Shown one piece after another: positions 25,338 to 34,451 of a DNA stretch of 64,000 nucleotides (positions are counted from its first letter, which is position 1; the number at the start of each line of letters is the position of its first letter). The notes beneath the pieces are model-generated. The model saw nothing but the letters and a program-made list of their open reading frames with translations. It was not told where the DNA came from and did no database searches. This DNA is from Clostridium merdae. Its GTDB lineage: Bacteria; Bacillota; Clostridia; Oscillospirales; Acutalibacteraceae. The DNA is taken from the NCBI RefSeq assembly GCF_900176635.1, contig NZ_FXLN01000004.1, positions 806,001 to 870,000 of the forward strand. Direction: 5' to 3'. The position numbers were made by a program, and so were the translations under genes.

Positions 25338-25775
25338 CTAGCCGTTGATTTTTTCCCGAATATTTTTGACGTAGTGACGAGAAATAATCAATTTTTCTTC
25401 ATTCATGAGAAATGCCTCAAGTCTGCTATTCCATAGAGGCTGTACTGATTTTAAAAAGGCAGTATTTAAAATGCAGCTTTTGCTAATTCTTACAAAGGTA
25501 GAATCTATTAGCTTGTTTTCCAATTCGGACAGTGTCTCTTGACTGCTATATACCTCTTTTTCTGTATATATAAAAGTATTACTGTCAACGGAATCAATAT
25601 AATATACATCTTCCGCAGAGAGCAATGATTGGCCGCATTCTGTTCTAACTGGAAAAAGATAGGTGTATTGTTTTATTTGCCTTACTAATTTTTGAAGACG
25701 TTCGTCAATTTCTTTGCAATCAATTGTAATCTCCGTTTCTGTAATATCTGAATTTTCATGAATAATTAATTTCAC
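25338..25775 (-). CDS. LytTR-family DNA-binding regulator
   Basis: The 145-residue protein has a short N-terminal segment and a LytTR domain from about residue 45 to the end: SLLSAEDVYYIDSVDSNTF, FVRISKSCILNTAFLKSV and LIISRHYVKNIRE, the recognised DNA-binding core. It lacks a receiver domain, like other regulators paired with DUF3021 proteins. The start is a GTG 7 nt behind GGGGGAG. It has its own promoter and probably controls its own operon, including the methyltransferase. Confidence 0.9.
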   Translation of the reverse strand: MKLIIHENSDITETEITIDCKEIDERLQKLVRQIKQYTYLFPVRTECGQSLLSAEDVYYIDSVDSNTFIYTEKEVYSSQETLSELENKLIDSTFVRISKSCILNTAFLKSVQPLWNSRLEAFLMNEEKLIISRHYVKNIREKING

Positions 25776-25807
25776 ACATTTTCTCCCCCTCTCCCCCTTC
25801 TCAGTGA

Positions 25808-25836
25808 ATTATAATATTATACATTTAGAAATGCAA
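25808..25836 (-). promoter_or_regulatory. Promoter of the LytTR operon
   Basis: On the minus strand TTGCAT (25836-25831) and TATAAT (25813-25808) are 17 nt apart, about 33 nt before the GTG start. Confidence 0.7.
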
Positions 25837-25903
25837 TCACTTGAGTCTAAGGTACATTTTGTGATAGCTAAGATGCACAAAACTCTAATAAATCTTTATA
25901 TTA

Positions 25904-25955
25904 AAAAAAGCTTTCTTTAAAACCCGGATTACAGGATTTTATAGAAAGCTTTTTT
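25904..25955 (-). terminator. Terminator at the end of the flagellar/chemotaxis operon
   Basis: A 13-bp stem (25904-25916 with 25943-25955) with A- and T-runs at its ends lies 8 nt after the cheD stop, giving a T-run on the minus strand. The symmetry could stop transcription from both sides. Confidence 0.85.
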
Positions 25956-25962
25956 CTTCATA

Positions 25963-26448
25963 TTAATAGACCTTTACACCATTCGCAAAGGATTTAATTG
26001 TCATTACACCGTCATCCGTCGTAAAGTAGAGAGTTCTGCCGTAATTAAGGCCGGTATCTTGCGCTTTAATCGGTATTTTCTCATAAGCCAGCATGGCGCG
26101 TACTGCCATTACATTGCGTTGGCCTATATTACCAAAGGCGGAATCCCCCGAAACCTCAAACATTTTCGCTCCACCAGCAATTTTGGCGGTAAGCTGGGCG
26201 CGGTGTGCGCCCAGCTTCTCCATCTCTCGTAGCATTTCCATAATACAGGTATCTGCAAAACGGAATTTGTTTTCTTTCGGGTTTGCCGCAGGGTACTTCG
26301 GTAGCATAATATGACCCAAACCGCCAACCTTACGAATCGGATCATACAGGCAAATTCCAACACAGGAACCTAACGCGTAGGTAACAAGCTGCTCACCGCC
26401 CTTTACAACTTTCATGTCAGATATGCCGATGGTTATCATATTGCTCAT
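25963..26448 (-). CDS. cheD: Chemoreceptor glutamine deamidase CheD
   Basis: The 161-residue CheD converts glutamines on chemoreceptors to glutamates and also stimulates the CheC phosphatase. The catalytic Cys is in YALGSCVGICLYD and the His in GGLGHIMLP, with Thr in the AKIAGGAKMF region typical of the fold. It overlaps cheC by 4 nt, so the partner proteins are co-translated. It is the last gene before the operon terminator. Confidence 0.95.
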   Translation of the reverse strand: MSNMITIGISDMKVVKGGEQLVTYALGSCVGICLYDPIRKVGGLGHIMLPKYPAANPKENKFRFADTCIMEMLREMEKLGAHRAQLTAKIAGGAKMFEVSGDSAFGNIGQRNVMAVRAMLAYEKIPIKAQDTGLNYGRTLYFTTDDGVMTIKSFANGVKVY

Positions 26449-27062
26449 AATTGGATCCCTAATTTCTGCATTAATCTATCCAGTGAGTCCATACTTGGAA
26501 TCAGCATCATATTTGAAGTAATGTCATTCGCAGAGCTAAGAAAATCCTCTTGAATGAAAATAATCTTATCTGAAACCGTACGCATTTCAATTGCAGGAAC
26601 ACTTAATAGGGCACCTGCCATATCGACTGCAATTGCGGGAACAGATGACTTAATGACCATTTGAGACAACGTGCTGATCGAACCGAGGTAAGCTGAAATC
26701 ATAATATTGCCAATTTCAGAAATAGCAGAAAGCTGCATCTCAGTTAAAGCAGCATAGCTCACTTGCTTTTCCCCCAGCAGGGCTTCTAGCACAGCGCCCG
26801 CAAAGGATTGTCCCACGATAAACATCATTAGGCCTTCTATATCGCCTGAAATCTTTGCCAAGATTCCAATTACCGGATTTTCTGGACCGCCAAGTGCGGT
26901 GGCAGCATCGCTAATATCCAGAATGCGAACCTTAGGCACAGACATATTCACTTCTGCATTCAGCATTTGAGAAAGGGAGGTCGCCGCATTTCCTGCACCA
27001 ATGTTTCCGATTTCTCTTAATACGTCTAGGTGTATATCATTTAATTCATCAATACTCAACAT
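26445..27062 (-). CDS. cheC: CheY-P phosphatase CheC
   Basis: This 205-residue protein carries both E-x2-N phosphatase motifs in the twin CheC repeats: EIGNIGAGNAATSLSQ at about residue 17 and EIGNIMISAYLG at about 118. CheC removes phosphate from CheY and binds CheD for adaptation. AAGGAG lies 8 nt before the ATG. Phosphatase activity in this operon may be shared with FliY. Confidence 0.95.
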   Translation of the reverse strand: MLSIDELNDIHLDVLREIGNIGAGNAATSLSQMLNAEVNMSVPKVRILDISDAATALGGPENPVIGILAKISGDIEGLMMFIVGQSFAGAVLEALLGEKQVSYAALTEMQLSAISEIGNIMISAYLGSISTLSQMVIKSSVPAIAVDMAGALLSVPAIEMRTVSDKIIFIQEDFLSSANDITSNMMLIPSMDSLDRLMQKLGIQL

Positions 27063-27125
27063 AACTTCAACTCCTTATTCCGCTTTGGAATGCTACTGTT
27101 CCAAATATAGAACCCAAATCATTCA

Positions 27126-28853
27126 TTAACGCTTTACCGAGTCTGGCGTGTCGGTTGGTGTAGCAGGCCGCCACTCAACCTTGCCATAAGATAAGTGAAA
27201 CTTGGCGCAGCTAGTTTCTTTAATTACATTGTAGGTATAGCCGCCTATCTCCATTTTCACCCCGGGGTAAACCATTCCTTTTGCAATGACACAATAACTC
27301 AAAAAGGATTTTAAAGATTCTTGCGATTGCTCATACTGTACCTGAAGCTCCTCAATCTTTTTGGAAAAGATGACTCTCTTTTTTTCTGCTGCTAAACGAA
27401 CCTGTTCAAATCCAGTGCCATCATCTGCGGGGTGCTGCTGAACAAACTGCTGGTGCAGGCGTACATAATTATCCTCAAAGGCTTGCAGCTCTTGCCGGGC
27501 TTTTTCCAGCTCTTCCAGCAGTACTTCCGGGTTTTTTAGTTTCTTAGATGTCTCAGTTAATAGAGAAGTTAACTCGCGGGACTCAATGCGTAAACGTGTA
27601 ACGCTGCCAGAGGTATTACCGATATTTTTCGCATAAATGCCATACCCAACATTGCATTCGCCGCCCGCCAGCGTAGCTAAGTCTTTGTTTAATATTAAAG
27701 AATCACCCGCATGGACTAAACTGCTCATAATAATACTGGCATAAATATCGTGCTTTGCATCAAGAATCGCGTTTTCAAAGAACTTACCAGAAATATTACC
27801 GCCAGCTTTGAGGCTACCTCTTCCCCCACCATTCATTCCTTGGGAAATAACGATATTACCACCGGCTTCTAGGTGTGCATGCTCTACAATTCCACGCACT
27901 GTGATGTCTCCACCTGCGCTAACCGAATAGCCACTGCGAACGTCACCCTGAATTAACACAGAACACTTGGCGCTCACATTCCCAGATTCTCGCCCTACAT
28001 CCCCTTTTACAATGAAGATTTCATTGACATTAATGGCGTTGGGTAAAATCTCAATACTGCCATCCACCGTAGAAGATAAGATAAGCCCATCTTCCGAAAT
28101 GACGGTATTGACACCTACGGGCAAATTCGGTACGACACCCTTTCGGCATGGCACTACCTTACCGAAAATATCCATACCGTCACTACCTGGTCTGGGAGGC
28201 AACAAAGTACAAAGAGTATCCCCTTTGGAGGTACTCTTTACAAGGCCAAGCTCACGGTAGTCGAGAGAGCCATCTTTCCGCTGAATGGGGCGAAGTGCCT
28301 TATCTGTATCAAAGTGGTACTCAATACGACCATCATTTTCGTCTATGGCTTGTTTGCCCACCGCACAAACCAACTGTTGTGAAAAATCTGCCTGTGCACA
28401 AAAGTCGCGAATTTCATCCTCAAGAATCCCATATGTAATCTTGTTTGCTTTTATGAGGTTCAAAATCTCATCCGGTGTAACGCTTTGGCCGGGTGCATTT
28501 AAAGTAATTTCCATCACTGCCCGCATATTGTTGGAAGAAACCTTAAAGTCAAGGATTGGTGGAACAGGCGGGAGTAAGTCCTCCAGCGATTCCGTTTGCG
28601 AAGTCTCTTGTTGCTGTTTTTCCAAAGTCAGCACTTGCCTCTCTGGTTCAACAGCTTGCTCTAAACCAGCCATTTGCTGTGGTTCGATAACTTGTTCCAT
28701 TTCGAAGGACAACTCCGTATTGCCCTGCTCGACTATTGGTTTTGCTTCTTCAGGCGGATTCGATTCCTGCTCGATTACTCCGTCTAAAGATGAATTCGTG
28801 TCTTGGTTTCGTTCTTTCTTGTTCCAAAACTTTGCCAAACCCTTGGGAAACAT
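27126..28853 (-). CDS. FapA/DUF342 family protein of the flagellar operon
   Basis: This 575-residue protein has a Glu/Gln-rich N-terminal region (about 1-100). Next comes the FapA core with glycine-spaced beta-repeat stretches (IQGDVRSGYSVSAGGDITVRG and following, about 300-400), a coiled-coil segment (about 430-510) and a small end domain. Proteins of this family are found in flagellar loci and have been linked to polar flagellar or chemotaxis protein placement; the role here is inferred. The ATG at 28853 is preferred over a GTG at 28862 because AGGG lies 8 nt before it. Confidence 0.85.
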   Translation of the reverse strand: MFPKGLAKFWNKKERNQDTNSSLDGVIEQESNPPEEAKPIVEQGNTELSFEMEQVIEPQQMAGLEQAVEPERQVLTLEKQQQETSQTESLEDLLPPVPPILDFKVSSNNMRAVMEITLNAPGQSVTPDEILNLIKANKITYGILEDEIRDFCAQADFSQQLVCAVGKQAIDENDGRIEYHFDTDKALRPIQRKDGSLDYRELGLVKSTSKGDTLCTLLPPRPGSDGMDIFGKVVPCRKGVVPNLPVGVNTVISEDGLILSSTVDGSIEILPNAINVNEIFIVKGDVGRESGNVSAKCSVLIQGDVRSGYSVSAGGDITVRGIVEHAHLEAGGNIVISQGMNGGGRGSLKAGGNISGKFFENAILDAKHDIYASIIMSSLVHAGDSLILNKDLATLAGGECNVGYGIYAKNIGNTSGSVTRLRIESRELTSLLTETSKKLKNPEVLLEELEKARQELQAFEDNYVRLHQQFVQQHPADDGTGFEQVRLAAEKKRVIFSKKIEELQVQYEQSQESLKSFLSYCVIAKGMVYPGVKMEIGGYTYNVIKETSCAKFHLSYGKVEWRPATPTDTPDSVKR

Positions 28854-28881
28854 AATCATCACCCTTTTCAGACAATATAAA

Positions 28882-29586
28882 TTACCTCAGACCATTTACA
28901 GTCTGCATAATTTCGTCAGAGATTTGCACTATTTTAGAGTTAAATTGGAAAGCACGCTGTGTTTCTAATATGGATGCCATTTCATCCGGCAGGCTAACAG
29001 AAGAGTTTTCCAAATAGCCCTGCTGCACTTCCGGATTTTGTACCGTGCTTGCTCTGCCGGAAAGCGGTGTTTCTACAAAATAAGTTCCCGCTTCTCTTAA
29101 CAGGCCGTCACAGTTTGCAAAGGTAAATACACCTACTTCGGCGGGGTCTTTTTCATTTTTCACCTGAATTGGCTGTCCATTTGCGCCTAATACATAGCCA
29201 CCATCCGATGCAACGAGATAATCGGTCTCCCCTTGCACGGAGAGATGAAAATTGCCGTTGCGGGTATACCGAACCGTATCACCATTGCGAATAGCGAAAA
29301 ATTGGTTGGCCTGCGGGAGGGCATAATCCAGTGGGCGAGCGGTGTTGTTCAGAGCACTGGAAGAAAATAGCGTATCCGTTTTCGCCAGCTTTGTGCCATG
29401 GCCAGTAACAAGCTCTGCGTCTGTTCCCTCTGCCGAATGTATTCCTGTGTATACTAAGTCTGCAAAGGCTCCTCGTTGAGCCTGAAAGCCAGTGGTAGAA
29501 ATGTTTGCAATGTTGTTCGACGTTACATCCATCCCCTTCTGCACCTGAATGGTACCAGTGGCTGCTGTGTAAAATGAATGAATCAT
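28882..29586 (-). CDS. flgG: Flagellar hook-basal body rod protein, FlgG-like
   Basis: The 234-residue rod protein has the N-terminal rod/hook signature (YTAATGTIQVQKGMDVTSNNIANISTTGF, first part within residues 5-25) and the C-terminal Flg_bbr motif ending EMASILETQRAFQFNSKIVQISD. It is exported by the flagellar machine and forms the distal rod. GGGGAGG precedes the ATG. It is the second of two rod-type genes behind sigD, like B. subtilis flhO-flhP; which is FlgF and which FlgG is inferred. Confidence 0.85.
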   Translation of the reverse strand: MIHSFYTAATGTIQVQKGMDVTSNNIANISTTGFQAQRGAFADLVYTGIHSAEGTDAELVTGHGTKLAKTDTLFSSSALNNTARPLDYALPQANQFFAIRNGDTVRYTRNGNFHLSVQGETDYLVASDGGYVLGANGQPIQVKNEKDPAEVGVFTFANCDGLLREAGTYFVETPLSGRASTVQNPEVQQGYLENSSVSLPDEMASILETQRAFQFNSKIVQISDEIMQTVNGLR

Positions 29587-29685
29587 GGTAACCCTCCCCT
29601 TTATAGTTGTAACACGAAAGCACCAATTTTAGTTTATAAACAACTGTATGCCGCTTTCTTATTGTGCTTTCTATGAAAGAATGCG

Positions 29686-30429
29686 TTATATTTTCCCAAT
29701 CTCTGTTACAGAGCGAGATAATACTTGATCGTACATTTTCAGCGCTTGTGAGCAGGTTTGAAGACCCCTTTGAATGGCAATGGCATCCGTCATCTCTTGA
29801 GCCGCATCAATATTAGAGCCCTCAATGTTCTTCCATTTCATCTGCGGATTCTGAATCTGCTGGGCACCGCCTGCCGCAGTATAAGCATTTCTTCCCGCCG
29901 GCTTCAGCGTATTATAATCAGCAAAGCCAAACACAGCCAGCTTGCCAACTGCGGTGTTGTCAACGGTGATATTCCCTTGAGCATCTGCCTGAAATTGGTC
30001 GGTCCCCACACGAATGGGGCCGCCGTTTGCTCCTAGAACACGGCCACCAAGGTCACTACTGACTAAATAGCCCTGCTCATCCAGATTAAAGCTGCCGTTG
30101 CGCGTATATACCAGGCCATTTTGTCCTTGTACCGCAAAGAAGCCCTCGCCCTCAATGGCAAAATCCATGGTTCGGCCAGTCTCTTTTAAGTTGCCCTGTG
30201 AATGAATCACGCTTGTTTTGTCAGCAAGAGTGATCATGCTCATTTCACCAATTGGTGCATTCGTCTGATTATTCAGGCGGTGTACCATGATGTTGCCAAA
30301 GTTCGTCGCTGTAACAACATTTCTTTTATATCCGGCCGTTTCTACGTTTGCCAAGTTATTACTGGTTGCCGTTAGCTTTCTGGTTTGTGTCAGCATTCCG
30401 GAACCGAGCATGTAAAACCCTCTAACCAT
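29686..30429 (-). CDS. flgF: Flagellar hook-basal body rod protein, FlgF-like
   Basis: This 247-residue protein starts MVRGFYMLGSGMLTQTRKL followed by SNNLANVETAGYKR, and it ends with DAIAIQRGLQTCSQALKMYDQV. Both are the rod/hook family ends that pack into the axial helix. The middle has RNGSFNLDEQGYLVSSDGG-like motifs shared with FlgG. AAAGGAGAG precedes the ATG. It lies 13 nt after sigD and, with the next gene, corresponds to the flhO-flhP pair of B. subtilis. Confidence 0.85.
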   Translation of the reverse strand: MVRGFYMLGSGMLTQTRKLTATSNNLANVETAGYKRNVVTATNFGNIMVHRLNNQTNAPIGEMSMITLADKTSVIHSQGNLKETGRTMDFAIEGEGFFAVQGQNGLVYTRNGSFNLDEQGYLVSSDLGGRVLGANGGPIRVGTDQFQADAQGNITVDNTAVGKLAVFGFADYNTLKPAGRNAYTAAGGAQQIQNPQMKWKNIEGSNIDAAQEMTDAIAIQRGLQTCSQALKMYDQVLSRSVTEIGKI

Positions 30430-30442
30430 GGGAATCTCTCCT

Positions 30443-31213
30443 TTACGAATTATATTCCTTTAAGAATCGTTTGAGCTTCTTTAACCCATTGGAATGGATT
30501 TGTGATACACGTGAATCACTAATACCCATTACCGCAGATATTTCTTTGATTTTCATTTGCTCTTTGTAATAAAGAGAAATAACCATTTTTTCTTTCTCAT
30601 TTAATTTCTCAATATAATCTGCGAGAACAACCTGCAATTCTTTTTCTGCCACTACCTGTTCGGGACCCTGGATGGTATCTGCCGAACCGCTAAAGCGAAT
30701 ATCTTCTACGCCCTTCTCGTAAATCATTTCTTCAAAGGAGAGCATGGTAAGTGCACAGGTTTCGGCTTGCATCTTTTGGAATTCTTCTACTGAAACGCTA
30801 AGATATTCCGCCATTTCCTGTTCCAAGGGGTAACGGCCTAACTCGTAGCTCAGCGTATTTTCCGCATCGCTAATGTTCTTTGCAATCCGTTTTAAACGGC
30901 GGGGGAAACAGTCTTGCTTTCGTATGTAGTCAATCATAGCACCGCGAACCTTAATGGATGCGTAGGTTTCGAATTTGACCCTTTTTTCCGGGTCAAATTT
31001 TTCGACCGCGTCAAGCAGGGCAATTAACCCTTCATTGACCAAATCATCCATATAAGTGAAATGCTGGTAGGCTCCAACTGTTTTAAGAGCAATACACTTT
31101 ACAATATAAGCATAATGAATGACGAGCGAATTGCGTACATCTTCCTCTTTGTATTCAAGGTATTCCTCCCAAAGGGATTCGATGGTTCTTTCTTTACTAA
31201 CAACACGTTCCAT
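30443..31213 (-). CDS. sigD: Flagellar sigma factor SigD/FliA (sigma-28)
   Basis: The 256-residue sigma factor of the FliA/WhiG group directs late flagellar genes. Region 2 includes YMDDLVNEGLIALLDAVEKFDPEK and FETYASIKVRGAMIDYIR; region 4 ends with the helix-turn-helix IKEISAVMGISDSRVSQI. Region 1.1 is absent, as in this class. GGGAGGTGA lies 9 nt before the ATG. Its targets are probably the promoters at 50429-50455 (flgM) and 55221-55247 (hag) in this window, and FlgM is its anti-sigma factor. Confidence 0.96.
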   Translation of the reverse strand: MERVVSKERTIESLWEEYLEYKEEDVRNSLVIHYAYIVKCIALKTVGAYQHFTYMDDLVNEGLIALLDAVEKFDPEKRVKFETYASIKVRGAMIDYIRKQDCFPRRLKRIAKNISDAENTLSYELGRYPLEQEMAEYLSVSVEEFQKMQAETCALTMLSFEEMIYEKGVEDIRFSGSADTIQGPEQVVAEKELQVVLADYIEKLNEKEKMVISLYYKEQMKIKEISAVMGISDSRVSQIHSNGLKKLKRFLKEYNS

Positions 31214-31260
31214 CCAGCGTTTTCACCTCCCTGTGCAGTTTGTTCGAATAAAAAACCCAT

Positions 31261-33336
31261 TTACGGTTCCAGAGTAATGTTTGCCACAGCTTGAATTTGA
31301 ACATCCGAATTTAGTTCACTAAAGGATAGCACGATTGCACCGGGGTAAAATTGCTCCAGCAATTTACTAAAGTAAATACGTACCACCGGTGAAGTAAGTA
31401 TAATAGGCACATTAATAACAGCCTTTACTTTCTTTATGCTGTCAAGAAGCTTTGTAATAATCGTTTGGGTGGTTTGCGGATCCATCGACAAAAATGATCC
31501 TTGGTCGTTGCGATTGATGGAGTTTGCAATAATACGCTCCACCTCGCTGTCCAGCGTGATAACGCGGATTTGACCGCCGTCTGACCATTTTCGAGTAATG
31601 GTACGCTTTAAAGCCTGGCGAACATATTCCGTAAGAATCTCTGTCTCGCGTACCGTAGCGGCATAATCGGAAAGCGTGCTGAGTATCGTCTCCATATCGC
31701 GAATCGGAACGCCCTCTTTGAGCAGGGCACACAGCACCTTTTGCAATCGGCTGAAAGAGACCAGATTTGGAACCACATCGTCCACCAAAGCCGGGTCGGC
31801 CTTTTTGGCAGACTCCAAAAGCTGAATCACATCCTGACGAGTAAGCACCTCGTACGCATGCTTTCGAATTGTTTCAGACAAATGGGTAACTACAACAGAC
31901 AATGGGTCGATAACCGTATAGCCGTAAATCTCTGCCAATTCCTTTTTTTCTGGTGTAATCCACTTACTGGGGATTCCGTATGCCGGCTCAATTGTTTCAA
32001 TACCATCAATAGTGCCGGTCAAATTGCCGGGGTCTAGCGCAAGGTAATAGTCAATTAAGACCTCTCCCTCACTCACTACCTCGCCCTTGATTTTAATAAC
32101 ATATTGGTTGGGATTGAGTATTCCATTATCTCTCAGGCGCACCGCGGGAATTACCATACCCATATCAACGGCAAACTGCTTACGGAAAGTAACCAGGCGG
32201 TCAATAAAGCTGCTACCACTACCTTCATCTACAAGTGGGATAATGCTATAACCAAACTCCATCTCAATTAAATCAATTTGCAACAAGCCATAGATATTAT
32301 CTATATTTTTGTAGTACGCTGTTTCGTCTTCTACTTCTGCACCGCCCATAGCAGCGGCACCAACACCCTCTACTGCAAGCTGTTGCTCTTGCTCAGTTTC
32401 CATTGCATGTTTGCGTAATACAAGTCCAAGGCCAATCATGGTACCTGCAATGAATAAAATTTGAAATAGCGGCATACCAGGAACCAAGCATAAGCAAGAA
32501 ATTGCTACACCTGCAATTAAAAGTACGGTGGGCTGTGCGGAAAGCTGGCGGGTAACATCCATACTCAGGCTCGAATCGGATGCCGCACGTGTGACAATCA
32601 TACCAGTTGCAGTTGAAATTAAGAGGGCTGGTAATTGAGAAACAAGACCCTCACCAACGGTTGCAATGGTATAGGTGGTAAGAACAGTGCTAAAATCCTG
32701 CCCGCCCTGTACCATACCAATCACAGTACCACCTAAAAAGTTAATGAGTGTTATAACGATAGATGCAATCGCATCTCCCTTAACAAACTTAGTGGCACCG
32801 TCCATAGCGCCATAGAACTCAGCTTCTCGCTGAATGTCACTTCGACGAGTGAGTGCTACTTCCTCCGAGATGAGACCGGAGCTTAAATCGGCATCAATTG
32901 CCATTTGCTTACCGGGCATTGCATCCAATTTGAAACGAGCGGATACTTCAGAAACGCGCTCCGCACCCTTAGTAATAACAAGAAAGTTCACCAAAACGAT
33001 AATTAGGAAGATAATAAAGCCAACAACGATATTACCTGCCAAAACAAAGGTGCCAAACGTTGAAATAACCTGGCCGGCATGACCGGCATGTGTAAGGATT
33101 AACCGCGTGGAGGAAATGTTCAGTGATAACCGAAACAAGGTAGTAATTAAAAGCATGGACGGAAAAATCGAAAATTGCAGTGAATTTTTCACGTACATGG
33201 TCATCAATAAAATGATAATAGATAAGGTGATGTTTAGAACGAACATCATGTCCAAAAGGAACGTAGGAAGAGGTATGATGATAAAAGCGATAATAATGAT
33301 AACAAAGATTGTCATCGCGTTATTTAGAACCTTCAA
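31261..33336 (-). CDS. flhA: Flagellar export gate protein FlhA
   Basis: The 691-residue protein is a core part of the flagellar type III export gate. The N-terminal half has about eight membrane spans and the conserved FHIPEP-family loop RVSEVSARFKLDAMPGKQMA. The C-terminal cytoplasmic part forms the ring that receives chaperone-cargo pairs. The start is taken as a TTG overlapping the end of flhB by 17 nt; an ATG at 33315 is an alternative. No flhF or flhG follows: sigD is the next gene, 47 nt on. Confidence 0.96.
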   Translation of the reverse strand: MKVLNNAMTIFVIIIIAFIIIPLPTFLLDMMFVLNITLSIIILLMTMYVKNSLQFSIFPSMLLITTLFRLSLNISSTRLILTHAGHAGQVISTFGTFVLAGNIVVGFIIFLIIVLVNFLVITKGAERVSEVSARFKLDAMPGKQMAIDADLSSGLISEEVALTRRSDIQREAEFYGAMDGATKFVKGDAIASIVITLINFLGGTVIGMVQGGQDFSTVLTTYTIATVGEGLVSQLPALLISTATGMIVTRAASDSSLSMDVTRQLSAQPTVLLIAGVAISCLCLVPGMPLFQILFIAGTMIGLGLVLRKHAMETEQEQQLAVEGVGAAAMGGAEVEDETAYYKNIDNIYGLLQIDLIEMEFGYSIIPLVDEGSGSSFIDRLVTFRKQFAVDMGMVIPAVRLRDNGILNPNQYVIKIKGEVVSEGEVLIDYYLALDPGNLTGTIDGIETIEPAYGIPSKWITPEKKELAEIYGYTVIDPLSVVVTHLSETIRKHAYEVLTRQDVIQLLESAKKADPALVDDVVPNLVSFSRLQKVLCALLKEGVPIRDMETILSTLSDYAATVRETEILTEYVRQALKRTITRKWSDGGQIRVITLDSEVERIIANSINRNDQGSFLSMDPQTTQTIITKLLDSIKKVKAVINVPIILTSPVVRIYFSKLLEQFYPGAIVLSFSELNSDVQIQAVANITLEP

Positions 33337-34399
33337 TATCTGCTGAACCTCTTTTCATGGAATATACCCAAGCCATAATTTCTGCCAGAACAACATAATA
33401 TTCCGCTGGGATGGGCCGGTTCACCTCTACCTCGCGGTACAGCGCCTGCGCCAAGGGTTTATTCTCTGTCATAGGAATGTTGTGCTTTTCAGCAATTGCA
33501 ATGATTCGCAGCGCTGAATAATCTTGCCCCTTTGCCACTACGATTGGGGCGGCATCATTTTCTATATCATAACGAAGGGCAACGGCAAAATGCGTAGGGT
33601 TCCTTACAATCACATCTGCTGTGGGTACCTGCTGCATCATGCGCTGCATTGACATTTTCCTGCGGCGCTCTCGCTGCTGACCCTTTACGTGCGGGTCGCC
33701 CTCCATTTGCTTATATTCTTCTTTCAGGTCTTGCTTCGACATACGAATGTTCCGCTCGTACTCCCACCACTGGTACAGGTAATCCAGTGCAGAAATTACG
33801 ATAAAAGCGGCACAAAGCTTTAAAACAATACTCATGATATTTTCAAGAATGAACAGTACGCCTTGGTATACGTCCGCATACATCATTTTGGTAAAATCAT
33901 GTGAGATGCTCAGTAGTGAAGTATACAATAAATAAATCATAATGGATATTTTCACGACTGATTTAATTAACTCCACAATGGAGCGGATCGAAAAAATACG
34001 CTTCATTCCCTGAAGCGGGCTTATGTTAGAAAATTTAAATTTGATTTTTTCTTTTGAAAATTTTAATTTTGTTTGAAGAGCCGTACCAATGATTGCCGCT
34101 GTAATGGAGGTAAGCATTACTGGACCTGCGAGAGTTAAAATGGCTCCTATACAGTCTTTGGCAATATCGATTACACTAGCCTGCGATAATGAATCCATAG
34201 AAGAGGTATACGAAAAATAGCGAGTTATAAATTGCTGCATAAACTCATACGCGTTTGGCAAGCTCATACGCAATATGAGAAAAATAGACAGCAAACTAAT
34301 CGCACTGACAATGTCGGTACTTTGAAAAATGTTACCCTTTTTTCGTTCATCCTGCCGTTTTTTCGGGGTAGCTTTTTCGGTTTTACTGCTATCCGGCAT
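33320..34399 (-). CDS. flhB: Flagellar export switch protein FlhB
   Basis: This 359-residue protein has four membrane spans and a cytoplasmic C-domain with the self-cleaving NPTH site (VRNPTHFAVAL). Cleavage there switches export from rod/hook to filament proteins. The N-terminal KTEKATPKKRQDERKKG is the family start. The ATG at 34399 lies 6 nt behind AAGGGGGG; an ATG two codons earlier is too close to it. FliK, encoded upstream, is the expected partner that times the switch. Confidence 0.96.
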   Translation of the reverse strand: MPDSSKTEKATPKKRQDERKKGNIFQSTDIVSAISLLSIFLILRMSLPNAYEFMQQFITRYFSYTSSMDSLSQASVIDIAKDCIGAILTLAGPVMLTSITAAIIGTALQTKLKFSKEKIKFKFSNISPLQGMKRIFSIRSIVELIKSVVKISIMIYLLYTSLLSISHDFTKMMYADVYQGVLFILENIMSIVLKLCAAFIVISALDYLYQWWEYERNIRMSKQDLKEEYKQMEGDPHVKGQQRERRRKMSMQRMMQQVPTADVIVRNPTHFAVALRYDIENDAAPIVVAKGQDYSALRIIAIAEKHNIPMTENKPLAQALYREVEVNRPIPAEYYVVLAEIMAWVYSMKRGSADIEGSK

Positions 34400-34451
34400 T
34401 GTCATCCCCCCTTACACACCGATTACTGACATCAGAGGGCAACCAGCCTAG

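Noticed and set aside
28285..28968. Rightward open frame of 227 codons
   Set aside because: It runs opposite the FapA-family gene and its Ser/Cys-rich product reflects antisense codons only.
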